Positions 54,527-63,062 of a DNA stretch of 64,000 bases are shown here, piece after piece. Each line of letters opens with the position of its first letter. The first letter of the stretch is position 1. The stretch is from Ottelia alismoides (taxonomy: Eukaryota; Streptophyta; Magnoliopsida; Alismatales; Hydrocharitaceae), in the NCBI GenBank assembly GCA_037367405.1, contig JAZKJV010010746.1, positions 248,001 through 312,000 on the forward strand, written 5' to 3'. The translations under genes and the position numbers were made by a program. The notes under the pieces are model-generated. The model had not been told where the DNA came from. It did no database searches and was given only the letters and a program-made list of their open reading frames with translations.

Positions 54527-54603
54527 CAAATGAGTTACTAGAGTCAAAAGATCAAATGTTGGTTGAAATGACAATAACAACAATTTAGCTTATCCAGTGA
54601 CCT

Positions 54604-54960
54604 CATCATCTCTTTTTGTCATGTGATTGGGCTAGAGAGATTTGGATGGCCAAAGTGATTTAGTGCATTGATCTTTTGACTCTTGATAACTTTTGGACCT
54701 CTCTTGTTGTGTCATAGTTCAGACCTATGGTGGATCAAATAAAACCTATTGCTACCGTGTGTCCTATTTTGATAACATGCAACGGTGTTGTCTTCTGCGA
54801 GAAAGTTTTTATGTTGAAACGTTTTACACCATGCTAAGACTTCTCGAGTTTTGACTTTTGTAACTTTTAAATATGATATGGTAATTGTAATATGACAGGG
54901 GTGGGCACCATCCCAGGTGCATCCCACATTTTTGCACCAAAAAAGAGGAGAAATCAGGTT
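54604..54960 (+). pseudogene. LINE ORF2 C-terminal scrap
   Basis: The plus frame from 54604 reads HHLFLSCDWAREIWMAKVI, matching the end of the zinc-binding domain (H..F.C..A..IW) at the C-terminus of plant L1 ORF2. Then follow a stop, LDNFWTSLVVS and further residues with three stops. The preceding cysteines and the RT are not present. It begins 70 bp after the hAT-type element. Confidence 0.6.
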
Positions 54961-55750
54961 ATGCTAGCTCGTGGCCACATGGAAATAAAAGTTGTCCAAA
55001 CTTGACACTTTAATAAGGATGTTAATACATATGAATAAGCTTATATTTGCTATGAATTACAAAAAAACATTGCCATCATATGATACCTATTGCTCATGCA
55101 CCACTGTCTTAACAATTGTCTCACTGGGAGACAACTGAAAATACATTGTGAGAGCTTTACTTTTTTCCCCCTTCTACATCACTCTAGGTTTCACTCCCAA
55201 CTGAATTAGCTGAAGTGTGAAGCTCGTTTAGACATGCCACTCTCCGACTTTAAATTAGAGATCAAATTCCTAGTTTTTCCTAATATGGTTGACCATGTAT
55301 TAACCTCTTACTTTTGTTATGGAATACGCTTTTCCCCCCAAAAAGCCAAAGGGTGACTTCCAATAAACATGACATCTAAAATTTTGTATTAATGAGAAAG
55401 TGCCAAATTATACATCAGCAAGGACAGAAAAGCCAAGTACAACTCCTTTTTAGTGGTGTAAAGTCATCCGTGATGCATGCAAAGCCTTCGTACTGCACAT
55501 CATGTTTCAGCATAACGTCTCTCAATGTAGAAGACTTTCTTGTTTTTCTCATTTTACATGGCCCATAAAACAACAAAGGTTTTTCTTCGGTCTTAACAAC
55601 ACGTATACAACTGTATCTTATTTTTGCAACTAGCATCATAATCGGATAATGAAACTTCCAAAATAAGAGTAATCCAGATGAGGGTACTTATTTAAGAAAT
55701 GGACCTGGATATTAGAACAATCATATGTTAGCCCTATTTTAAATATAACA
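54961..55750. other. unassigned DNA between LINE scrap and MITE copy 2
   Basis: No conserved coding signal. The 74-residue frame at 55415-55639 (minus) has no recognisable domain. Confidence 0.4.
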
Positions 55751-55758
55751 ACTCAAAT

Positions 55759-56155
55759 CACTGTTGTAAAAGTCGGCTTGACTAGTCGAGTCGCGGGGGG
55801 GGGGGGTAGCTGACTCAACTAGGCCTAGTTGGCCATTAGTCAGTCAACCCGACTAATTGGGCCGACTATTCGGCTGCCTTTTACATAGATTTTTTAAAGC
55901 AAACTTATTCTAATATGCTTAATGCTATATTTGAAGTCAATTACTTCTTTTGTTTCATTATGATAGTATAGAAAATGTACAAATCTATGCAAATACATAA
56001 GAATATATGTATAAAAAAGATTTATATATTTAAAAAAAATTAAAAATCAAAATTGACTAATGGCCGATTAAATCTGATAAGTCGCCCGAATGCCAATTAA
56101 TCCTTAGTCAGTGACCTCGTTGATCGAGTACTGACTACCGATTTCTGCAACCTTT
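55759..56155. mobile_element. hAT-type MITE, copy 2, inverted relative to copy 1
   Basis: 397 bp with a perfect 8-bp duplication ACTCAAAT (55751-55758 and 56156-56163). The right end, read inverted, is AAAGGTTGCAGAAATCGG, then TAGTCAGTACTCGATC and GGTCACTGACTAAGGATTAA, aligning with the left end of copy 1 at 19495 (CAAGGTTGCAAAAGTCGG...). The left end GTTGTAAAAGTCGG matches the other end of copy 1. The core keeps the same A/T-rich order inverted. A G12 run occurs at 55795-55806. Confidence 0.92.
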
Positions 56156-56163
56156 ACTCAAAT

Positions 56164-56588
56164 AATGCCACTAAAGGTTCTTACATCCTTAGTGAAGCAT
56201 ACCAATGTTATACATGACGTTAATAAATTACTTTTATGTTGTCATGGTAATTCTTTGAATGGTAATAATCCCCCCTTCACACACCCTTTTTCTGGTTCCT
56301 TTTTTATTGCGGCCCCTATCTTCTCCTATTTGTACAATCAATAAGGAGGTTCGACCTTTCTCTAGATTCCCCTGCTTAATAAGAGCTTATAAATCGAGAT
56401 TACCTTTTTAAAGGAATATGCTTGTCCAGTGTTGATTAATCTAATTGCTACGATGATGGTGTTGATGGTTGGGCATAAATTGTTTATTCTAGAAATAACT
56501 ATTTTCACAAAAATATCAGCATTGAAATCAATAGTCACAAGTTTATGAATGCATATGTTATAAGTTACATCATGCATTTGTGCCCATG
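56164..56588. other. spacer between MITE copy 2 and copia I
   Basis: 425 bp with no supported gene or repeat. The 71-residue frame at 56362-56577 (minus) has no recognisable motif. Confidence 0.4.
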
Positions 56589-56593
56589 ACTCT

Positions 56594-56736
56594 TGTTGGG
56601 AAAATAGAAAGAGATGTTTATTCCTTGGGCCCTATGCTCTCTTATATAGGGAGAAGCCTATGGGAAAATTACTTAACATGGATAGAAGAACAGGAAAATA
56701 AATAAACAATACAAATATATGAAATATATCTCTACA
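56594..56736 (-). repeat. 3' LTR of copia element I
   Basis: TGTTGGGAAAATAG to TATCTCTACA, 143 bp, with the CTCTTATATAGGGAGAAG TATA region. Confidence 0.95.
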
Positions 56737-56739
56737 CTC

Positions 56740-58219
56740 CCCTTCAAGATGGAGATATCTATCATGCTCAGCTTGGATGAACACTTCTGGAAGGGTCCTC
56801 TCAGTAGAGCTTTAGTGAAAATGTTTATCGTCTGGTCCCCTGAGCTGACATGAGATGTAGAAATGAATCCGTTATGGATCATGTAACGTATATAACGGCA
56901 ATCAACTTCAATGTGCTTTGTCCTCTCATGAAAAGCAAGGTTATTAGCAATGAATAAGGCAGTCTGGTTGTCACATTCTAGCGACATGGGAAGAGGTACA
57001 TCTATATGTAGATCTATTAGGACTGCTCGAACCCACATCATTTCTGCACCTGCTTGGGCCATAGCTCTGTACTCAGATTCGACACTAGATCTAGCAACCA
57101 CAGTTTGCTTCTTACTTTTCAATGAGACGAGAGAATCTCCAACAAATATAGCAAACCCTGATGTAGACTTCTTGTCCTTGGGGCACCCTGCATAGTCTGC
57201 ATCTGCACGTGCTGAGATAGTAATAGAATCACCCATTTTAAATAGCAGTCCTGCACCTGGAGATGATTTGAGATACCTTAGTATCATATGTATAGCATCC
57301 ATATGAACTTGATGAGTTTGTTCCATGAATTGGCTCACCCGACTGACTGCAAATGAAATATCAAGTATGGTAATGGTAACATAAAGAAGCTTTCCCACCA
57401 GTTCTCTGTATCTTCTTATGTCCACCTCATCAGTATTATCATCATAAAGCTTCATGCTTAGATCCATGGGTGTAGACGTAGGTCGACATCCAAGCATTCT
57501 CATGTCACTTAACAAATCAGTGACATACTTCCTCTGAGTCATCACAAGCCCCTGTTGGTTTCTGGCAAACTCAAATCCTAGAAAGTATCTTAGAGCTCCC
57601 AGATCCTTGGTAACAAACTCACGATCCAGAAATTCTTTTACTTTTTTTTATTCCATGCATACATATCTTGTAATAAGTATATCATCAACATACACCATAA
57701 TAGCAGTCATACCTCTGGAGGTTCTCTGTATAAAAAGAGAGTGATCTGCATTCGACCGTTTGAACCCTTGTTTCTCAAACAATTGTGAGAGCTTCTAGCA
57801 CCAAGCTATAGGGTTCTGCTTAAGGCCATAGATTGCCTTATGAGGTCTACATACTTGTGAACACTCCCCCTCAATAGCAAAGATGGTTGTTGCATGTAGA
57901 CTTCCTCCTGAAAATCACCACACAGAAATGCATTACTGACATCCAATTGAAATAGGGGCCAATCTCGAATCACGGCAACAGATAAAAGGATCCGTAAGGT
58001 GGGATGTCGAGCAACTGGGGAGAACATGTCAAGATAATCCACCCCATATGTCTGAGTAAATCCTCGTGCAACTAGTTGAGCCTTGTATCTGTCAATGCTA
58101 CCATCTGCATTATGCTTCATTGTAAAAACCCATTTACAACTTACTATAGATGCTCCAGTGGGAGTTGGGCCAAGACTCCAGGTACCTTTCGACTGAAGAG
58201 CAACCATCTCCTCTTTCAT
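56740..58219 (-). pseudogene. copia reverse transcriptase and RNase H (element I)
   Basis: RT from 58219: [83 protein letters not shown] 5-base-class deletion at PPGFA shifts the frame, then stops. YVDD is intact (MVYVDDILITR, near 57680). From 57545 a long open frame covers the connection ([52 protein letters not shown]) and all of RNase H ([56 protein letters not shown]). The frame runs past the normal end into the LTR (stop near 56673). Confidence 0.9.
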
Positions 58220-58228
58220 AGCTAATCG

Positions 58229-58646
58229 TCATCGACTATCCAGCAGAGCCTCCTGATAATTCTGTGGAATTGCCACGGCTGACAATGCAACTGCAAATTT
58301 CCTGAAATCACCAGTCAAGCGATCAAAGGAAACCATGGATGCTATAGGATATGATGCACAACTGCACTTCTGCTTCTGAAGCGCAATAGGTAAGTTCAAA
58401 TCAACAACCTCCACGTTTGTCCCTTGTAAAGAGTCTTGCTCAGGTAGATCTCCAAACCCATCGTTAGAAATTGTGTATTCAGAACATACCTCACGTATGC
58501 TAGATGATGAACAGTGACCATGAGTAGAAGTAGGCCGGCGAGTATAGTGATGCGACAAAGGAGGAACTGGAACCGTAGTAGGTGGTGGATGTGGCGGTGG
58601 TGGTGGTGACAGTGGTGGTGGAGTTGGTGAGGAAGGTGGTGGCATG
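58229..58646 (-). pseudogene. copia integrase-RT linker, distal part (element I)
   Basis: Proline- and histidine-rich linker (PPPSSPTPPPLSPPPPP...), then VCSEYTISNDGFGDL, acidic residues and LPIALQKQKCSCASYP. A stop or shift at 58229 separates it from RT (LLDSR/WRLAMKEEM). The linker was continuous with the integrase C-terminus before the MITE landed at 58647. Confidence 0.85.
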
Positions 58647-58859
58647 GCCTCAAATTTCAGCGAAATTCGGTCGAATTTCTGTCGAATATCGATATCCAGT
58701 CGAAATCGAAATTTGACCGAAATGACCGAAATATGGGGGTCCTAGTACAAAAAATGACCGAAATGATCGAAATTTCGATCGAAATTTGACCGAAATTCTA
58801 TCGAAATTCTGTTTTGGTCGTCACTGAAATGGCTACCGAAACCTACATTTAAGGCCTTG
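58647..58859. mobile_element. 213-bp hAT-type MITE inside element I
   Basis: Flanked by GTGGCATG (58639-58646) and GTTGCATG (58860-58867), an 8-bp duplication with one change. The flanking pol frame confirms the site: joined across the gap it would read through the EIYMPPP-type linker seen in the sister elements. Ends are GCCTCAAAT and ATTTAAGGCCTTG, a short inverted repeat. The interior is built of CGAAATTTC and ACCGAAAT motifs like the 1-kb element at 53515. Its right 48 bp recur at 24744-24792. Confidence 0.82.
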
Positions 58860-58867
58860 GTTGCATG

Positions 58868-60146
58868 TATATTTCGTTATCAGATGTTGAAGAAGCTAAC
58901 CGATCACTTGTAGGAGAAAAGTGCATGAAAGACTCGAAAAAGGTGACATCAACACTAATATAGTACTTCCCGCGCAATGGATCCTAACATATGTACCCTT
59001 TTTGTGTCCTGGAGTGCCCGACAAAGACACACTTGATAGCTCTAGGAGAGAGCTTGTCAATCCCTGGTAACAACTGGTGGACAAACACAACCGAACCAAA
59101 AACACGAGCAGTAAGGGAGAATAATTCCTTCTCAGAAAAGGCAAGAGAAAAGGGAATTTTCTCACCTAAGACCGACGAGGGCATACGATTAATAAGATAG
59201 CATGCCGTAAGGATAGCATCACCCCAAAAAGAATGCGGAGCACGTCTCTGAATGAGAAGGGTCCTCGTAATATCAAGCAAATGATGATGCTTCCTCTCTG
59301 CAATACCATTTTGTTGGGAATTATAGGCACATGAAGTTTGATGAATAATACCTTGGGATAAAAAATACTTGGAAAGAGTATGAGTACAAATTCCAAGGCA
59401 TTATCAGTTCTTACAAATTTCACCGATGTTGAAAACACATTTGTTACTTTAGTTAAAAAATTTTTGATAACATCTTCGACTTTAGATTTATTCTTCAATA
59501 AAAAGGCTCGGGACAGACAAGAGAAATCATCCACTGCAACAAGATAAAACATGTGCCATTGATGATCAGGAACACGAATGGGATCCCAAATATCTATATG
59601 AAACAACTCAAAAATGGAGCTACTGCTTCGACTCTGACGACTGGGAAATGCAGACCGATGATGTTTTCCCAACTGACATGCCTCACATTGAAAGGATGAG
59701 TGAGGAGAGATTTGAGACAGAACACGACACATTTTCTGGAGCGAGAGATGACCAAAGCGCAAGTGCCACGTGAAGGGTGAGACAAGTCCAACAGAAAGAG
59801 AGGAAATGTCAGCATATGGAGCTCGAACTAAGCGATAGAAGTCACCTTGCTCGCGGCCACACCCAATCACCTTGTCTGTAAGGATGTCCTGAAATACAAG
59901 AGAAGACGGGTCAAATATAGCTCGACAATGTAAATCCTTCGTAATCTGACTAATAGATAGCAAGTTCATAGAGAAGTCAGGTGCATGCAACACATTTTGT
60001 AATTGCATAGAGGGCGTCAAACTAATCTCCCCCTGTATAGTGATTGGGGAAATGAGTCCCATCTGCAATAACCACAGTTCTTCCTGGAGGAACCTGTCTG
60101 TATGCTGTAAGTTGATCCATGTCTCCACACAAGTGATGTGTGGCAC
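58868..60146 (-). pseudogene. copia integrase (element I)
   Basis: The frame 60146-59166 covers QLQNVLHAPDFSMNLLSISQITKDLHCRAIFDPS, pre-integrase HLRFGHLSLQKM and CEACQLGKHHRSAF, then HIDIWDP and RTDNALEF (first two catalytic Asp). A one-base loss near 59390 throws the rest off frame. In the corrected frame QQNGIAERKH keeps the Glu near 59300. From 59280: LLIQRRAPHSFWGDAILTACYLINRMPS, PRVFGSVVFVHQLL and VKCVFVGHSRTQKGYIC, with a stop where a DP pair normally follows. It ends FFESFMHFSPTSDRLASS before the MITE. Confidence 0.9.
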
Positions 60147-61178
60147 CGGAGTCCATAATCCATTCTATAATATCAGATCCACTACTGCTAGTGAGTGCAT
60201 AAGTACTACCTGAGGTACTGGAGAAGGATGAAGCAGCTACATTAGAGTGACTCCCAGAGGCCGAGGAAGACATAACAGGACTGGCTAGAGGTATAATGCC
60301 CCTCAATCGGGCTACAAGGTCATCAAATCGTTGATCCAGAGAGGAGGCAACCAGGGGCTCAATCTGCTTAACCACTCGAGCAGAGGCAGGAAATTCATGC
60401 TTAGAGTAGCATGTATCTTCGGTATGTCCAGGATGATGGAAAAATGTGCAACGCTGACGAACACAACCTCCTCTGCCATGAGGTCCTCGTTCACGAAATT
60501 GAGAAGAGCCTCCTCGACCTCGGGAGGCCGCCATCGCTAAAGAAGTCTGACTGGCAGTAGAAGATGGAACAATAATCTGACTGAGCCTACGGAAGACTTC
60601 CTCCATATGAGGAATAGTAGAGTCTGCCAAATCTGAGAACGGGCCACCTCATACTCAGGATCTAGGGCTGCCAAGAATACACCAACCATGGTGGCATTCC
60701 TATAAGTCTTCTGCTACTCAGGAGTAGATGTGAGAGGCATGAAGCTATAGAGCTTCTCAAGCATCCCACGTAAGGATGTATATAGCGAGTGAAGAGGGCA
60801 TCCATTCTGCTTGATAGTAAATATATCATGCTGGAGTTGCAGAATCTTCCTCTCATTCTTTGCCTGTGAATAAGTAGCAGCGAGAATATCCCACATCGTC
60901 TTGGTTGTGGGCTGATGGAGTATATCATTGGCGATCTCTATTGCCAATGTGCCTGAAAGCCAAACCTTGGCATATGCATCATCCACCTTCCATGAGGTGT
61001 TAATCCCAGTCTTCTCAGCCAACTCTTCCTCGGTAAGAATATGTTTCTTACCTGTAGACTTCATCGTGCTCATGAACTGCATAGCCCACAGTTTATAGTT
61101 TGATCTGTCCATCTTTATTATAGAAGCAGGGCCTCTGAAGGCGCTTGTGGAGGGGATATCGACCTTGCGTTCTAACAT
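60022..61178 (-). pseudogene. copia gag and protease (element I)
   Basis: ATG 61178 (MLERKVDIPSTSAFRGPASIIKMDRSNYKLWAMQFMS). Gag is open to 60714 (stop after SFMPLTSTPE), with shifts near 60630. The zinc knuckle reads CTFFHHPGHTEDTC: the second Cys of C-x2-C is Phe, so zinc binding is impaired. The protease triad is intact (WIMDSGATHHLCGD). The frame then shifts near 60045. Neighbouring leader 61179-61746 is G-rich with telobox-like GGGTTTAGGGTTAGGGTTT at 61687-61705. Confidence 0.9.
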
Positions 61179-61746
61179 GACGACTGAAGAAGACTAGGAT
61201 TGAAGACTTAGACAAGTGTTTGCCTACACTGACATAGGGAGATTTGGTTGCATATGTAGACTTATGCAACCAATCTCATCAAGGAAGAAAGCTCGACGGC
61301 GGTGTCCCTCTTAAAAGGGAAGAACGACGGCACCCCTTGTAGCGAGTAGGTGTAGTTTGTCGAAGAGAGAGGATGCACGAGGTCCTAAGCCAGCGGTGGT
61401 ACGCCCAGGCCGTGCTGCAGGGCTATACGGTAGAAGGAGGTTGGCCCGCGAGGTCGCAGGGACCTAGCAGGGCATGGAGACGGCGATGGGGAACTCGCGT
61501 GGGCCTGGAAGGGGCCTAGCGACGGCGATGGGGATCCCGCAAGGGCCTGGCAGGGCCTGGCGACAGCGAAGGGCCCTGCGGGGGAGAGGGGAGGGGCCTC
61601 ACGAACTGGCGGCGGGGGTGCGGAGGCCCGCAAGGGCTGGGCGATGGAAGTCCTAGTCGGCGTGCGTGAGGGAGAGGCTTGAGGTTGGGTTTAGGGTTAG
61701 GGTTTCAGTACAGGAGCTCCGGTCTAGGACTGCCACTCTGATAAGA

Positions 61747-61889
61747 TATTGGGAAAATAAAAAGAATTGTTTATTCCTTGGGCCCTAGGCTCTCTTATAT
61801 AGGGAGAAGCCAATGGGCAAATTACATAACGTGGATAGAAGAACATGAAAATAAATAAACGATACACATATATGAAATATATCTCTACA
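61747..61889 (-). repeat. 5' LTR of copia element I
   Basis: TATTGGGAAAATAA to TATCTCTACA, 143 bp; the TG end has mutated to TA. About 92% identical to 56594-56736. Confidence 0.92.
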
Positions 61890-61894
61890 CCTCT

Positions 61895-62201
61895 CTCTGA
61901 ATATGTACACATGCTTATGCATATCTGCACATGAATTTTAGGTGAAACGCATTTACTTGATAAGCTGTATAAAGTAAAATAGGTACCCAGAGGTGGTACA
62001 TTTTTTTTTAAAGAAGTGCGGTACATTTTTGTGCTCATATCAGATTAAGTCTTGGACATGTTTCCCAACGTGGTCAGCTCATTAACCTTGAAATTCAAGG
62101 TAGTCATGCCTTGTTTCAAGAAGCAGTGCTTAAATTGAATTAATAATATTAATATCCATTTTGATGTGTCATGACCAATTTTTTTGTTTTTTTATTCTTA
62201 G
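61895..62201. other. non-repeat DNA right of element I
   Basis: No repeat boundary seen. A possible short exon at 62044-62099 (after CATATCAG, before GTAGTC) has an open frame, but its phase does not join the candidate exon at 62202-62315, so it is not called. Confidence 0.35.
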
Positions 62202-62315
62202 GTGATGCCACCACTGTGGTGCCGGATGGACAGACTGTGGTTTGGTCATAGTGGTATATTCATTAATTCATTGACTATGCAGCCCTTTATCTGCCCTATG
62301 GATCTTGTTCTGGAG
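62202..62315 (+). other. candidate host-gene exon
   Basis: A 114-bp stretch between a good acceptor (T-rich tract then TTCTTAG) and a donor (GGAG/GTATGG). One frame is open for all 38 codons: it begins VMPPLWCRMDRLWFGH and ends CPMDLVLE. Residue content (Cys, Trp, Met-rich, hydrophobic) looks protein-like, and G/C is higher than in the flanks. I cannot name the family. The other two frames contain stops. If real, element I lies in an intron or near a gene. It could be an exon of a decayed gene or chance. Confidence 0.35.
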
Positions 62316-62559
62316 GTATGGTTATTTCATTAGTTTTCTTTGAATTTGTTCTATATCGTATTGCTTTAGCTCATATTGGATGATATTTTGAAGTGTTCAC
62401 TAACTAATTAGCATAGTTGTCTAAAGAATCATGTTCAATTTCGAACTTTCCTCATGCCGCTACTATCTTTTAAACATCTTGGATTCACAACTGATGTAGA
62501 GGAAAAGTGCATTGCAATAATGGTCGGAACTAATTTGCCCAACTATGCGCTGTAGGAGG

Positions 62560-62926
62560 AGGGGGGATGACAAAATCAAAATAACTCTATTCAGTCTACT
62601 GGTCGATTGACTTAAAAAAGAAAGCTATTTTTTAATCTTTTCCTATTCTTCTTCTTCAGGATATTTTTAATTTAAAGTAAAACAAGAAGTGCATTGTTTG
62701 ATAAAAATGTAATTAGTACTTTCATCTTGTTAACTAATGGTCATATATGTATAGATATATAAGAATGCGTATTAAACATAATTTATACATGTTATATTGT
62801 TAAAAATACAAAATCGAATAATTTTGATTAGTCATCGAATATTGTTTATCTTTTAGTCAGTGACCTATCAAATTGAATACCAAATACCAAAAAAATTGAA
62901 TACTAAATATTGAATTTGTCAACAAC
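62560..62926. mobile_element. possible degenerate third copy of the hAT MITE family
   Basis: TTAGTCAGTGACCTATC...GAATACCAAATACC near 62850-62900 parallels TTAGTCAGTGACCTCGT...GAGTACTGACTACC of copy 2 (56103-56140), and the A/T-rich core order is similar. Terminal inverted repeats and an 8-bp duplication are not clear, so the boundaries are approximate. Confidence 0.4.
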
Positions 62927-63062
62927 AGAAAAATGTAATCGTTTAATGACTTGAGCTAAAAACTTTTGTTTTTTGGATTCAATGCCAAAATATGCAATTC
63001 ATTTGCACCTAGTAACATGTAAGTCTAACATGTGTTTGCTTCTTCATGTGATGCCAGTAAAT

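Larger units (their letters stand above)
56594..61889 (-). mobile_element. Ty1/copia element I, structurally complete, with MITE inside
   Basis: Minus strand, 5,296 bp. LTRs 56594-56736 and 61747-61889 differ at about 12 of 143 positions. Flanks ACTCT (56589-56593) and CCTCT (61890-61894) are a 5-bp duplication with one change. Polypurine complement CTCCCCTTCAAG follows the 3' LTR. All domains are present, but with stops, shifts and a MITE (58647-58859) in the integrase-RT linker. The primer-binding site has decayed (CTCTGATAAGA). Confidence 0.95.

Noticed and set aside
61385..61705. Open frames in the G-rich leader of element I
   Set aside because: Leader sequence with GGCCTGG-type repeats, upstream of the gag start; no motif.
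62044..62099. Upstream exon joining the candidate exon at 62202
   Set aside because: Splice phase is inconsistent: joining at GTAGTC puts the next exon in a frame with an early TAG.
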